Origin: Alcaligenaceae bacterium | GTDB lineage: Bacteria > Pseudomonadota > Gammaproteobacteria > Burkholderiales > Burkholderiaceae_B | Length of the DNA: 38,924 nucleotides | Direction: 5' to 3' | Assembly: GCA_947378965.1 (NCBI GenBank) | Contig: CANCMG010000037.1 | Coordinates: 1-38,924, forward strand | Shown here: positions 29,966 through 38,895 of the stretch, one piece after another | Layout of the letters: every line of letters begins with the position of its first letter | How positions within the stretch are numbered: position 1 is the first letter of the stretch | Program-made: the position numbers and the translations under genes | Notes under the pieces: generated by a model | The model's database searches: none | What the model was told of the DNA's origin: nothing | The model's input: the letters and a program-made list of their open reading frames with translations, nothing else

Positions 29966-31828
29966 CTAATACAGCCCGCCCACAGCATGCTGCGCGACGT
30001 AATGATCGGGCCCCACACAAACCAGTGGTTTGACCAAGGGTTCGTCGTGCAACACCCGCATCGGACTTGGAACCTCGTCATTCGACAACGCGTGTTTAAA
30101 ATGCCGCCGTGCCGGGTCTGCAATTGGCACAGCCGCCATGAGTTTACGCGTGTACGCGTGCTGTGGATTCTGAAAAATGGCTCGGCGCGGGCCGATCTCG
30201 ACAATTTGCCCTAAATACATGACCGCGACACGATGACTGATGCGCTCGACGACCGCCATATCATGCGAAATAAACAAAAACGCGACGCCAAGCTGTTGTT
30301 GCAGTTCGATCAAGAGATTGATGATTTGCGCTTGAATCGAAACATCAAGGGCAGAAACAGCCTCATCCGAAATGACGACTTTAGGATTTAACGCGAGTGC
30401 TCGCGCGATACAAATTCGTTGACGCTGCCCCCCTGAAAACTCATGCGGATAGCGCGCTGCCATGTCAGGATGAAGGCCGACGCGCTCTAAGAGTTCAGCA
30501 ACACGCTCGCGCGCTTGCTCGTGATTGGCGACGCGGTGCACAAGCAAAGGCTCCATGATCGAAAAGCCCACCGTCAAGCGAGGGTCAAGTGACGCGAAAG
30601 GATCCTGAAATACAAACTGTATATTTTGTCTAAACGCCTGCAACGCCTTGCCTTCAAGTGCAAGGATATTTTGGCCATCAAATTCGATCTCGCCGCCCTG
30701 GGCTGGCACCAAGCGCAGTAACGAACGGCCAGTGGTCGATTTACCGCAACCCGATTCTCCTACGAGAGCAAGCGTTTCGCCCGCAAACAAATCAAAACTT
30801 AACTGTTCAACCGCATGCACGCGGCGCGTGACACGATTGAAAAAGCCGCCACGCACATCAAAGCGCGTCACCAGGTTACGCACACGCAAAATAGGCTGAG
30901 TTGCGTGGTACGGAAGCACCGCGCCTGAGTGTGCTGGCCTCTGTGGGGCTTGCGCGTCTGCCTGCATCAGCGTCAATGAAAACTTGGCAGGCAAGTCAGT
31001 GTCGTTCATCGACCCCAACTGCGGCACCGCCGACAGGAGCGCACGCGTGTAGCGTTCGCGCGGCGTACCAAAAATATGACTCGACGGGCCTTCTTCGATT
31101 TTTTCACCCTGATACATCACCAGAACTCGGTCTGCGACCTCAGCCACGACACCCATGTCATGCGTAATGAAGATCACGCCCATCTTCATTTCAGCTTGCA
31201 GCTCGCGAATCAACTGCAGAATCTGCGCCTGAATCGTGACATCTAGTGCAGTGGTAGGTTCATCGGCAATCAGCAAAGCCGGCTTGCACGCAAGCGCCAT
31301 CGCGATCATCACGCGCTGACGCATGCCCCCCGACAATTGGTGTGGATAGCGCCCCATCACTGCGCGAGAATCGGGAATACGCACCTGGTCAAGCAGACGA
31401 AGGGTTTCAGCCTGAGCCGCAGACGCACTGGCGCGTTGATGTAAACGGATCGACTCGGCGATCTGCTCACCTGCCGTGAACACGGGATTCAGCGAAGTCA
31501 TGGGCTCTTGAAAAATCATCGCCATGTCTGCGCCTCTGACTGTGCGCATGAGCGCCGAATCAGCACGCGCTAAGTCGACCACCTCATCGTTGCGCCGGCG
31601 CAACGTCATTTCGCCTGATAGTATTTGCCCGCCACCGTGCTCGACCAGTCGCATCAGGGCCAACGAGGTGACCGATTTACCCGACCCAGATTCACCCACA
31701 ATCGCCAGTGTTTCGGCGCGACCCACGTGAAAAGACAAATCTTTAACCGCGTCAACCGTTCGTTCTGAACCACTGAAGCGAACGCTCAGTTGCTTGACTT
31801 GCAAAACGCTAGGTGGCGCTGAAGACAT
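29966..31828 (-). CDS. gsiA: Peptide/glutathione ABC transporter ATPase GsiA (two fused domains)
   Basis: A 620-residue protein that fuses two ABC ATPase domains, as in GsiA. Start ATG 31828 ([20 protein letters not shown]) gives the normal N-terminus; the longer open frame to 31954 overlaps iaaA and is rejected. Domain 1 has Walker A GESGSGKS (45-52), signature LSGGMRQR and Walker [14 protein letters not shown]. Domain 2 has Walker A GESGCGKS (357-364), signature FSGGQRQR and [13 protein letters not shown]; the Pro of the usual DEP is Ala. Oligopeptide-type C-terminal segments follow each domain. The gene lies 28 bases after iaaA. A weak copy of the stop-codon region lies 24 bases downstream. 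Confidence 0.9.
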   Translation of the reverse strand: MSSAPPSVLQVKQLSVRFSGSERTVDAVKDLSFHVGRAETLAIVGESGSGKSVTSLALMRLVEHGGGQILSGEMTLRRRNDEVVDLARADSALMRTVRGADMAMIFQEPMTSLNPVFTAGEQIAESIRLHQRASASAAQAETLRLLDQVRIPDSRAVMGRYPHQLSGGMRQRVMIAMALACKPALLIADEPTTALDVTIQAQILQLIRELQAEMKMGVIFITHDMGVVAEVADRVLVMYQGEKIEEGPSSHIFGTPRERYTRALLSAVPQLGSMNDTDLPAKFSLTLMQADAQAPQRPAHSGAVLPYHATQPILRVRNLVTRFDVRGGFFNRVTRRVHAVEQLSFDLFAGETLALVGESGCGKSTTGRSLLRLVPAQGGEIEFDGQNILALEGKALQAFRQNIQFVFQDPFASLDPRLTVGFSIMEPLLVHRVANHEQARERVAELLERVGLHPDMAARYPHEFSGGQRQRICIARALALNPKVVISDEAVSALDVSIQAQIINLLIELQQQLGVAFLFISHDMAVVERISHRVAVMYLGQIVEIGPRRAIFQNPQHAYTRKLMAAVPIADPARRHFKHALSNDEVPSPMRVLHDEPLVKPLVCVGPDHYVAQHAVGGLY

Positions 31829-31856
31829 TAGCGAACGCTCGGTGACGGCGCAGGCA

Positions 31857-32900
31857 TCATCGATAGATATCGGTGACCGGTTCTTGCCCCACACGCATAT
31901 AACCTCGATACATGCCTTCGGTGTTGAAGGGTAAGGCGATATTGCCTTGGGCATCTACCGCGATCAGGCCGCCTTTTCCGCCGATTGAAGGCAATTCTTG
32001 GTACATCACCACTTCAGCGGCCTCTTTTAAGGAGGCGCCAGCGTAACGCATACGGGCGGCAATATCATAGGCTGCCACGAGCCGAATGTACATCTCACCC
32101 GTGCCGGTCGACGACACTGCACACGTTTGATTACTCGCGTAGCAGCCCGCACCGATGATGGGGGCATCGCCGATTCGGCCAACTTGTTTATTGGTAATGC
32201 CGCCGGTAGAGGTAGCCGCCGCTAAATTGCCGTGCGAATCAAGCGCGACTGCACCCACGGTGCCAAATTTTTTATCAACGTCAAGCGGATCGTTGGGCTG
32301 CTCAGGTGCCCCCGTCGTCCCAAATTTTTTATCGATGTCAGACGAATTCGTCAGCGCGCCCATCGCTTGGGCAGTGAGCGTAGAAGCCAATCTCTGACCG
32401 TCATCGAGCGAAGCGACCCCTGGCGTTTCTTTTTGTACTCGCAACAACTGGTCATAGCGCTCGGGTGTTGAAAAGTAGGTGCGCTCTACCATCTCGATGC
32501 CATGCTCTCGGGCAAAGGCCTCGGCGCCCTCACCCACGAAAAACACATGGCGACTGTTTTCCATCACTTTACGCGCAGCAAGTACTGGGTTACGAACGTG
32601 ATGCACATTGGCGATTGCACCTGTACGCAAGTTACTGCCGTCCATGATGGAGGCATCTAGCTCATGCGTGCCCGCACTCGTAAACACTGCACCGCGACCA
32701 GCGTTAAATAAAGGACAATCTTCAAGACCAACGACCGCGGCCGTAACTGCGTCAAGCGCCGAGCCACCGCTTGCAAGAATCGCTTGCCCCGTGCGCAAAA
32801 TGCGTTGTAAGGCCTCGTGAAATTCGCGTTCTTTTTCGGGCGACAGCGCGGCGCGACTCATCGCGCCAGCCCCCCCGTGAATCACTAGCACTGGCTTCAT
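31857..32900 (-). CDS. iaaA: Isoaspartyl peptidase/L-asparaginase (Ntn hydrolase)
   Basis: A plant-type asparaginase and isoaspartyl dipeptidase that self-cleaves into two subunits. The 347 residues begin [20 protein letters not shown], the family start. The nucleophile is Thr214 in [18 protein letters not shown], with the active-site STGG and GCYASN motifs downstream. Just before it lies a duplicated motif: [11 protein letters not shown] (188-198) and [11 protein letters not shown] (207-217), so a second Gly-Thr exists 19 residues upstream. The gene heads the gsiABCD cluster, as in E. coli (iaaA-gsiABCD). It could release amino acids from imported peptides. A hairpin lies 17 bases before its ATG. 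Confidence 0.93.
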   Translation of the reverse strand: MKPVLVIHGGAGAMSRAALSPEKEREFHEALQRILRTGQAILASGGSALDAVTAAVVGLEDCPLFNAGRGAVFTSAGTHELDASIMDGSNLRTGAIANVHHVRNPVLAARKVMENSRHVFFVGEGAEAFAREHGIEMVERTYFSTPERYDQLLRVQKETPGVASLDDGQRLASTLTAQAMGALTNSSDIDKKFGTTGAPEQPNDPLDVDKKFGTVGAVALDSHGNLAAATSTGGITNKQVGRIGDAPIIGAGCYASNQTCAVSSTGTGEMYIRLVAAYDIAARMRYAGASLKEAAEVVMYQELPSIGGKGGLIAVDAQGNIALPFNTEGMYRGYMRVGQEPVTDIYR

Positions 32901-32916
32901 GCTCTACCCCATGAAA

Positions 32917-32936
32917 CCTCGCCACTCAGGGCGAGG
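32917..32936 (-). promoter_or_regulatory. Hairpin upstream of iaaA
   Basis: CCTCGCC (32917-32923) and GGCGAGG (32930-32936) form a 7-bp stem with a six-base loop, 17 bases upstream of the iaaA ATG (minus strand). It lies between the ctfB-derived repeats and the gene and could affect translation start or act as a weak terminator; no T-tract follows. Confidence 0.4.
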
Positions 32937-32954
32937 GGTGAATCGTGTGAGTGC

Positions 32955-33106
32955 GCGACGCCGAGTGATCCAAGCAACGCTAACACGTCGAGAAAAACCG
33001 TGTGACCGAAGCAACGGCCGATCCGTCGAGCCAAACTGCTGTGACTACGCAACCGCCGACACGTCGAGCCAAACCGCTGTGACTACGCAACCGCCGACAC
33101 GTCGAG
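32955..33106. repeat. 38-bp tandem repeats duplicating the 3' end of ctfB
   Basis: On the minus strand units start at exactly 33106, 33068, 33030 and 32992, a period of 38 bases. Units 1 and 2 differ at one base; units 3 and 4 are decayed. Each begins CTCGACG; unit 1 carries the codons LDVSAVA and the ctfB stop, then TCACAGCGGTTTGG. A possible shortened fifth unit starts at 32965. The block fills most of the 182-base gap before iaaA. Confidence 0.94.
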
Positions 33107-33736
33107 TTTGGCGGCGGTATGTTCTTGCACCTCAGATACCGTCACACCAGGGGCGAGTTCAAGCAACTTGAGCCCGTTTGGACTGATCTCAAACACGCCC
33201 ATATCGGTGATGACCATGTCGATTACACCCACACCCGTCAAAGGCAAGGTGCACTTGGGCAACAGTTTCATATCCACTGAGCCGTCTTTTTTACGAGCAA
33301 CGTGTTCCATCAAGACGATCACGCGACCAACACCAGCGACCAAGTCCATGGCCCCGCCCATGCCCTTAACCATCTTGCCGGGGATCATCCAGTTTGCAAG
33401 GTCACCGGTTTCGGATACCTGCATGGCACCCAGAATGGCTAAATTAATTTTGCCGCCGCGAATCATTGCAAACGAATCCGCTGACGAAAAAATCGACGAG
33501 CCAGGGATGGTTGTGACCGTTTGCTTACCGGCGTTGATCATGTCAGCGTCGACTTCGCTTTCAAGCGGAAACGGCCCGATGCCGAGCAAACCATTTTCTG
33601 ACTGCAACCACACTTCAATTCCTTTGGGGACATGATTTGCCACCAAGGTGGGCAAGCCAATGCCCAAATTGACGTAAAAACCATCTTGTAATTCACGCGC
33701 CGCGCGTGCGGCCATTTCGTCACGAGTCCATGCCAT
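33083..33736 (-). CDS. 3-oxoacid CoA-transferase subunit B
   Basis: Subunit B of a 3-oxoacid (acetoacetate or succinyl-CoA:3-ketoacid type) CoA transferase, which moves CoA between acyl-CoA and a keto acid. The 217 residues contain [16 protein letters not shown] and the catalytic glutamate Glu47 in [13 protein letters not shown], which forms the CoA thioester. VMEHVARKDG-like and [19 protein letters not shown] motifs follow. It follows subunit A after 12 bases. The last codons (LDVSAVA) lie in the 38-bp tandem repeat described here, so the extreme C-terminus may be variable between strains. Confidence 0.93.
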   Translation of the reverse strand: MAWTRDEMAARAARELQDGFYVNLGIGLPTLVANHVPKGIEVWLQSENGLLGIGPFPLESEVDADMINAGKQTVTTIPGSSIFSSADSFAMIRGGKINLAILGAMQVSETGDLANWMIPGKMVKGMGGAMDLVAGVGRVIVLMEHVARKKDGSVDMKLLPKCTLPLTGVGVIDMVITDMGVFEISPNGLKLLELAPGVTVSEVQEHTAAKLDVSAVA

Positions 33737-33748
33737 GTTGATTGCTCC

Positions 33749-34450
33749 TTAGTTTGCCGCGCGAACGGTGCGTTGTTCGATGCGTTTTTCAGGGGTCGCA
33801 TTGATCACAATGCGATGCACGTAAATACCGGGCAGATGAATTTGCTCAGGATCGAGCTCACCGAGCTCAACGACTTTTTCAACCTCAACAACGGTGAGTT
33901 TGCCTGCCTGTGCCACTGGCGGATTAAAGTTGCGCGCGGTTTTATGAAAAATCAAATTACCGCTGCGATCAGCAATATAGGCTTTGACCAAAGAGATTTC
34001 GGGCACTAAGGCGCGCTCCATGACGTATTTTTCACCGTCAAACTCACGGATCTCTTTACCGTCTGCCACCACCGTACCGACACCGGTACGGGTAAAGAAG
34101 GCTGGAATACCAGCGCCACCCGCACGGAGGCGTTCGGCGAGCGTACCTTGAGGCGTGAATTCAAGTTCGAGTTCGCCGGCCAAAAATTGGCGCTCAAACT
34201 CTTTGTTCTCGCCGACATACGAGGCGATCATCTTTTTGACCTGACGCGTTTGCAGCAGCACGCCCAAGCCAAAACCATCGACGCCGGCATTGTTACTGAT
34301 GCAGGTGAGATTTTGTACACCTAGGTCGCGCACCGCAGCAATCAGGGCCTCGGGGATGCCACACAGGCCGAAACCACCGACACCTAGGGTTTGACCATCT
34401 TTAAGGATATCTTTCAGTGCCTCGATGGCACTGGGATAGAGCTTATTCAT
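33749..34450 (-). CDS. 3-oxoacid CoA-transferase subunit A
   Basis: Subunit A of the same CoA transferase, 233 residues. It begins MNKLYPSAIEALKDILKDGQ and has the CoA-binding motif GVGGFGLCGIPEALI, then NLTCISNNAGVDGFGLG and GAGIPAFFTRTGVGT. With the downstream subunit B it forms a heterodimer or heterotetramer that activates acetoacetate or a related acid. Upstream, after 33 bases, lies a 4HBT thioesterase on the same strand; together they suggest CoA-ester metabolism in one operon. Confidence 0.93.
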   Translation of the reverse strand: MNKLYPSAIEALKDILKDGQTLGVGGFGLCGIPEALIAAVRDLGVQNLTCISNNAGVDGFGLGVLLQTRQVKKMIASYVGENKEFERQFLAGELELEFTPQGTLAERLRAGGAGIPAFFTRTGVGTVVADGKEIREFDGEKYVMERALVPEISLVKAYIADRSGNLIFHKTARNFNPPVAQAGKLTVVEVEKVVELGELDPEQIHLPGIYVHRIVINATPEKRIEQRTVRAAN

Positions 34451-34483
34451 TCAACAGACTCCTGAGTATGCATGTTGACCAGA

Positions 34484-34900
34484 TTATCTACGATTTATCG
34501 GCTTTGCCAAAGCTTGTAACACCTCGGCGGGCCAAGGGTGCGATTTATTGAGTTCAAAATCCATCCAGACCATCACCGACTTGCCCTGCGCGCATAATTC
34601 AAGGCGATCGGGGTAGACCACCGAAATGTCCACCGTCTGCTCAAGGCTTGAGCGACCAATACTGACCACGCGCAGACTGACGCGTACGGTGGCTGGGTAG
34701 GTAATCGCTTTTTTAAAATCACACGAGCAGTGCACCACCACAGGGCCATAGCGCGTTGACTGGGGCGCCTGGCCTTCGTAGAACATCTTTAAACGCCCTT
34801 CTTCCATATAGCGGAAATAATTGGCATTATTTAGATGAGCTAAGGCGTCGGCATCAGACCACCGCATCGGGATGTCTAAGTCGTAAATATCGCCAACCAT
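34484..34900 (-). CDS. 4-hydroxybenzoyl-CoA thioesterase-family (hot-dog) protein
   Basis: ATG 34900 (MVGDIYDLDIPMRWSDADAL) gives 138 residues, the usual length for the 4HBT family. The frame is open to a TTG at 34939 but that segment is unlike the family. The motif MRWSDADALAHLNNANYFRYMEEGR carries the catalytic Asp region of the YbgC/4HBT subgroup, and the strand VVHCSCDFKKAITYPATVRVSLRVVSIGRSS forms the hot-dog fold. It probably hydrolyses acyl-CoA thioesters; the acyl group is unknown. It heads the CoA-transferase genes and is divergent from the ETF-QO gene. Confidence 0.9.
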   Translation of the reverse strand: MVGDIYDLDIPMRWSDADALAHLNNANYFRYMEEGRLKMFYEGQAPQSTRYGPVVVHCSCDFKKAITYPATVRVSLRVVSIGRSSLEQTVDISVVYPDRLELCAQGKSVMVWMDFELNKSHPWPAEVLQALAKPINRR

Positions 34901-35069
34901 CAGGGTTTGGGGTTCAGAGCCTGCCACACACTTCTCCAAAAATCATGCTGCGGATTGCAAAAGACACTGTTCACGAGTTTGCAAGGCCCGCGCCACGACA
35001 GCGTGTGCCCCTGTGCAATACAATCGCGGCAGCAAATAAACATCATACCTTTGAAGCAGGGAGACTCTC
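34901..35069. promoter_or_regulatory. Divergent intergenic region, thioesterase/ETF-QO
   Basis: This 169-base gap must hold promoters for the thioesterase-ctfAB genes (-) and the ETF-QO gene (+). A TACAAT box lies upstream of the latter but has no good -35 partner at standard spacing. A GGGAG ribosome binding site precedes ATG 35070. No tandem repeats were seen here. Confidence 0.4.
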
Positions 35070-36716
35070 ATGTCAGCACGCGAATCGATGGAATACGACG
35101 TTGTCGTGGTGGGTGGCGGCCCGGGCGGCTTAGCCACGGCGATTCGCCTGAAACAACTGGCGGCCGAGCGTAGCCATGAGATTTCGGTTTGCGTGCTTGA
35201 AAAAGGCAGCGAAATCGGCGCGCATATTTTGTCGGGTGCGGTCATGGATCCGCAGGCATTGACCGAATTGTTGCCTGACTGGAAAAACATGGGCGCGCCG
35301 CTTGACACCCCTGTCAAAGAAGACGAGTTTTTGTTTTTAAGCGAAACCGGTGCGCGCAAAACCCCCGAGTGGTTGCTGCCCGAGTGCTTTCAAAATCACG
35401 GCAACTACATTGTGAGCTTGGGCAAGGTTGCCCGCTGGCTTGGCGAACAAGCCGAGGCGCTGGGTGTTGAGATATTTCCGGGCTTTGCTGCTGCCGAGGT
35501 TTTGTACAACGAGCAAGGTGCGGTGCGCGGCGTGGCCACGGGCGACATGGGTGTCGGGCGTGATGGCCAACCCACCGATCAGTATCAGCAAGGCATGGAA
35601 CTTTTAGCGAAATATACGATTTTTGCTGAAGGTGCACGGGGCCAACTGGGTCGCGAACTCATTAGCAAATTCAAACTTGATCAAGGCCGCGATCCGCAAA
35701 GCTATGGCATTGGGATTAAAGAGCTCTGGGAAGTCGCTCCTTCAAAATCTCGCCCCGGTGTTGTCGTGCATACCGCAGGCTGGCCGCTCGATTCAGACAC
35801 CTATGGCGGATCGTTTTTGTATCACCTGAATGACAACCTTGTTGCGGTCGGCATGGTGGTTGGCCTGGATTACGCCAACCCCTGGATTTCACCGTTTGAA
35901 GAGTTCCAGCGTTATAAAACGCACCCCTCAATTCGCGGCACCTTTGAAGGTGGCAAGCGCATAGCGTACGGCGCACGTGCCATCACTGCAGGTGGCTTGC
36001 TATCTTTACCTAAGTTGGTGTTTCCAGGCGGTGCCTTGGTGGGCTGCGAGGCAGGTTTCTTGAACGCCTCGCGCATCAAAGGCAGTCATGCTGCAATCAA
36101 GTCGGGCATGATGGCCGCTGACGCGGCCTTTGACGCCTTAGTGGCCGAGCGTAGCGCAGACGAGTTACCGGCCTACCCTGCAGCGTTTGAAGCCTCGTGG
36201 TTACACACCGAGCTCAACAAAGCACGTAACTTCAAGCAGTGGTTTAAAAAGGGTCGCACGGTTGGTACCTTGATGACGGGTATCGAGCAGTTTGTACTGA
36301 AGGGCAATATTCCTTGGACAATCCACCGCACCAAGCCTGACCACGCCTGCCTGCAACCGGCAGATCAATGCCCCAAAATTGAATATCCAAAACCTGATGG
36401 TGTGTTGACATTTGATCGCTTGAGTTCGGTATTTATTTCAAATACCAATCACGAAGAAAATCAGCCGATCCACCTGACCTTAAAAGATGCTTCGGTACCC
36501 GTCAGCATTAATTTGGCCAAATACGGCGGCCCTGAGGCGCGCTATTGCCCTGCTGGCGTCTACGAGTATGTCAAAGACGACAACGGCAGCGATCGCTTGC
36601 AAATCAATGCTCAAAACTGCGTGCATTGCAAAACCTGCGACATCAAAGACCCGACACAAAATATCGTTTGGGTCACACCACAAGGTGGCGAAGGGCCCGT
36701 TTATAACGCGATGTAA
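35070..36716 (+). CDS. Electron transfer flavoprotein-ubiquinone oxidoreductase
   Basis: A membrane-associated FAD and 4Fe-4S enzyme that passes electrons from the electron transfer flavoprotein (from fatty-acid and amino-acid oxidation) to ubiquinone. The 548 residues have the FAD-binding N-terminus MEYDVVVVGGGPGGLATAIR. The cluster is bound by Cys493 (RYCPAGVYEY), Cys517, Cys520 and Cys523 (CVHCKTCDIKDPTQNIVWV), followed by QGGEGPVYNAM. EKGSEIGAHILSGAVMDP is a family motif. The length is normal. The neighbouring thioesterase and CoA transferase genes fit a role in acyl-CoA oxidation, but that is inference. Confidence 0.96.
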   Translation: MSARESMEYDVVVVGGGPGGLATAIRLKQLAAERSHEISVCVLEKGSEIGAHILSGAVMDPQALTELLPDWKNMGAPLDTPVKEDEFLFLSETGARKTPEWLLPECFQNHGNYIVSLGKVARWLGEQAEALGVEIFPGFAAAEVLYNEQGAVRGVATGDMGVGRDGQPTDQYQQGMELLAKYTIFAEGARGQLGRELISKFKLDQGRDPQSYGIGIKELWEVAPSKSRPGVVVHTAGWPLDSDTYGGSFLYHLNDNLVAVGMVVGLDYANPWISPFEEFQRYKTHPSIRGTFEGGKRIAYGARAITAGGLLSLPKLVFPGGALVGCEAGFLNASRIKGSHAAIKSGMMAADAAFDALVAERSADELPAYPAAFEASWLHTELNKARNFKQWFKKGRTVGTLMTGIEQFVLKGNIPWTIHRTKPDHACLQPADQCPKIEYPKPDGVLTFDRLSSVFISNTNHEENQPIHLTLKDASVPVSINLAKYGGPEARYCPAGVYEYVKDDNGSDRLQINAQNCVHCKTCDIKDPTQNIVWVTPQGGEGPVYNAM

Positions 36717-36795
36717 GGTCAACGCCCGAGCAAGGGCTCGTGGTCTGCACTCCTGAGGGCCTCCCAGCCTTCAGTTCAATTGAGGGGCGCGCGAT

Positions 36796-37662
36796 ATGAA
36801 ACTCGAAAACAAAGGCATGTTGCTAGGGCTGATCGGTGTCACCTTGTTTGGGCTGACGCTGCCAGCAACACGCATGGCGCTCGAATCTTTTCATCCGATT
36901 TTTATCGCGACGGGTCGTGCACTACTGGCAACCGTATTGGCAGTGATTTATCTTGTTGCTGGTAAACATCGTCGCCCCACCTTTCACGAATTCAAGTACT
37001 TACTGCTTGTTGTCTTGGGCGTCGCGATTGGGTTTCCGGTGTTTACGGCCTTAGCGATGCAACAGGTTGACGCCTCTCATGGCGGCGTCATGCTTGGTAT
37101 CATGCCCTTAACGACTGCAGCCTGCGCTGCGTTATTGTTCAAAGAACGCCCTTCGGTTGGCTTTTGGCTGATGGCCTTACTAGGCAGCGCGCTAGTAATT
37201 GTTTTTTCATTGATGCGTGGCAACGGCAGCTTGCATTGGGCTGACCTATCGCTGCTGCTCGCGGTTGTGACGGGCTCACTCTCGTACGCAACCGGAGGGT
37301 ATCTGGCCAAGTCGCTAGGCGGCCTGCAAGTGATCTCTTGGACGCTGGTCATTTCGGCACCGCTTTTGTTGTGGCCTGCCCTTTGGTTTGCACCGAGCTC
37401 TTGGCAAGCGACAAATACGGCGTGGGTTGGTTTCGTCTATGTCGCACTGATTAGTCAGTACCTTGCTTTTTTACCTTGGTTTAAAGGCCTATCACTCGGC
37501 GGGATCGCTCGCGTGGGGCAAGCACAGTTACTGCAACCCTTTATTACGATCATCGCCTCAGCTTGGCTCATCAGCGAAGTCGTTGATTGGATCACGTGGA
37601 CCTTCGCCATTGCCGTATTTGCAGTTGTTGCTCTAGGTCGTGTACTTGGTGCCAAGCGTTAA
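36796..37662 (+). CDS. EamA/DMT-superfamily transporter
   Basis: A 288-residue membrane protein with about ten hydrophobic segments, in two halves of five helices each, as in EamA (DMT) transporters. The first half starts LLGLIGVTLFGLTLPATRMALES with a Pro-rich motif at the first helix; ALAMQQVDASHGGVMLGIMPLTTAACAALLFKERPS is the typical repeat end. The second half repeats the pattern around LGGIARVGQAQLLQPFITIIASAWLISE. Such proteins export or exchange metabolites; the substrate is unknown. The gene starts 79 bases after the ETF-QO gene. Confidence 0.9.
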   Translation: MKLENKGMLLGLIGVTLFGLTLPATRMALESFHPIFIATGRALLATVLAVIYLVAGKHRRPTFHEFKYLLLVVLGVAIGFPVFTALAMQQVDASHGGVMLGIMPLTTAACAALLFKERPSVGFWLMALLGSALVIVFSLMRGNGSLHWADLSLLLAVVTGSLSYATGGYLAKSLGGLQVISWTLVISAPLLLWPALWFAPSSWQATNTAWVGFVYVALISQYLAFLPWFKGLSLGGIARVGQAQLLQPFITIIASAWLISEVVDWITWTFAIAVFAVVALGRVLGAKR

Positions 37663-37723
37663 ACTGTTAAAGTGCTTTCATCGAAATCGAAATCCGTTAA
37701 TACCAAAAAGGACGAGAGACATC

Positions 37724-38662
37724 ATGCTAGATCCACAAGCCAAAGCCCTGATTGATTTGATGATCGAAAAAGGGATCCCACCGGTACACACACTAACGGC
37801 GACTCAAGCGCGCGAAGCCTACGTGCAACGTCGTTTTTTTAGTCAGCCCGAAGCACCCGAAGTCGCCTCAAGCGTTGACACCGATATCCCGGGCCCAGCC
37901 GGCAAAATTACAGTGCGTGGTTATCGTCCCAAAGGCAGTGTGGCTTCAACGGTATTACCAGCGCTTGTTTACTATCACGGTGGTGGTCATGTAATTGGTG
38001 ATATCGATACGCATGATGTGCTGTGCCGCACGCTTTCAAATCTGGCGCACTGTGCGGTGTTTTCAGTGGACTACCGACTGGCCCCTGAAAATGTGTTTCC
38101 AGCAGCGTCAGACGACTGCGTGGCTGCCACCAAGTGGGTGCATGCCAATGCAACCGCACTCAAGGTTGACCCAGCACGTATCGCCGTGGGCGGTGACAGT
38201 GCCGGCGGTCATTTAGCCGCAGTCGTTGCCCTGTCGTTAAAAGCTGACAATAGTTTTAAGCCCGTCTTGCAGCTTCTGATTTACCCCGTCACTGACCCAA
38301 GTTCAGAACGAGAATCGATGCGCACCAATGGCCAGGGCTATATGCTGACCAAAGAATCGATGGATTACTACTACGGCGCCTACATGCCTGAAAAATGGAT
38401 GCGCAACGATTGGCGAGGCGCCCCAATGCTCGCCAAAGACCACTCTGGCTTGGCGCCGGCCTTCGTCATGACAGCAGGCTTTGATCCGCTGCGCGACGAA
38501 GGTGCCGACTACGCAGATAAGTTAACGATGGCGGGCGTGCCGACTCAATACGTTTGCTTTGAGCGCCAGATCCACGGCTTCATCACCATGGGCCGCATCA
38601 TCGACGAGGCCAACACCGCCGCCGAACTTTGCGCGGCGGCGCTACGCGCTAAGTTTAAATAG
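37724..38662 (+). CDS. HSL-family alpha/beta hydrolase (esterase)
   Basis: The hormone-sensitive-lipase group (family IV) esterase has the oxyanion motif HGGG at residues 85-88, the nucleophile Ser159 in GGDSAGGHLA, the acid Asp254 in GFDPLRDEG and His284 in RQIHGFITMG. ATG 37724 (MLDPQAKALIDLMIEKGIPP) gives 312 residues and has an AAAGGACGAG ribosome binding site; the frame is open to 37640 but that stretch overlaps the EamA gene. It hydrolyses short-chain esters; the natural substrate is unknown. Its last codons (LRAKFK) and stop lie at the start of a block of 34-37 bp tandem repeats. Confidence 0.94.
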   Translation: MLDPQAKALIDLMIEKGIPPVHTLTATQAREAYVQRRFFSQPEAPEVASSVDTDIPGPAGKITVRGYRPKGSVASTVLPALVYYHGGGHVIGDIDTHDVLCRTLSNLAHCAVFSVDYRLAPENVFPAASDDCVAATKWVHANATALKVDPARIAVGGDSAGGHLAAVVALSLKADNSFKPVLQLLIYPVTDPSSERESMRTNGQGYMLTKESMDYYYGAYMPEKWMRNDWRGAPMLAKDHSGLAPAFVMTAGFDPLRDEGADYADKLTMAGVPTQYVCFERQIHGFITMGRIIDEANTAAELCAAALRAKFK

Positions 38663-38770
38663 CCATCGCGCGGCACTGCGCGCTAAGTTTAGGTAGCTGT
38701 CGAGCCGCACCGCGCGTGAAGTCTTAGGGGTGGTCACGCGCGGCACCGTGTGCTAAATCTAGGTAGTTCT
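38631..38770 (+). repeat. 34-37 bp tandem repeats duplicating the 3' end of the esterase gene
   Basis: Units start near 38631, 38668, 38702 and 38738. The first contains the esterase 3' end (GCGCGGC, then CGCGCTAAGTTTAAATAG). The next three repeat GCGCGGCAC or a variant, then a decayed form of the coding end with CTAAGTTTAGGTAG in unit 2 and CTAAATCTAGGTAG in unit 4. Unit 3 is the most diverged. Confidence 0.88.
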
Positions 38771-38804
38771 CACGCGAGATCAAACGCTCGCAACTCAAAC
38801 ATGT

Positions 38805-38854
38805 CAAGCAAGCAGGGCACCACACTCACTGTGGTTGCGCCCTGCCTTGGCTTG
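38805..38854. terminator. Long imperfect hairpin beyond the esterase gene
   Basis: CAAGC-AAG-CAGGGC-ACCACA pairs with TGTGGT-GCCCTG-CCTTG-GCTTG across a CTCAC loop, about 20 paired bases with small bulges. It could end transcription of the esterase gene or of a gene beyond the window on the other strand, but no clear T-tract follows on the plus strand, so terminator function is uncertain. Confidence 0.45.
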
Positions 38855-38895
38855 TTCAAAAAAATGACTGACTGACCAACCGGTCGTGTGAAAGA

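Noticed and set aside
31829-31954. Longer start for gsiA
   Set aside because: The extension overlaps the end of iaaA and does not resemble ABC ATPases; ATG 31828 gives the family N-terminus.
32955-33106. CRISPR-like array
   Set aside because: The units are contiguous with no spacers, decay with distance, and derive from the end of ctfB; no cas genes are present.
34901-34939. TTG start of the thioesterase
   Set aside because: The added residues (LEKCVAGSEPQT) do not fit the 4HBT family, whereas ATG 34900 gives the usual length.
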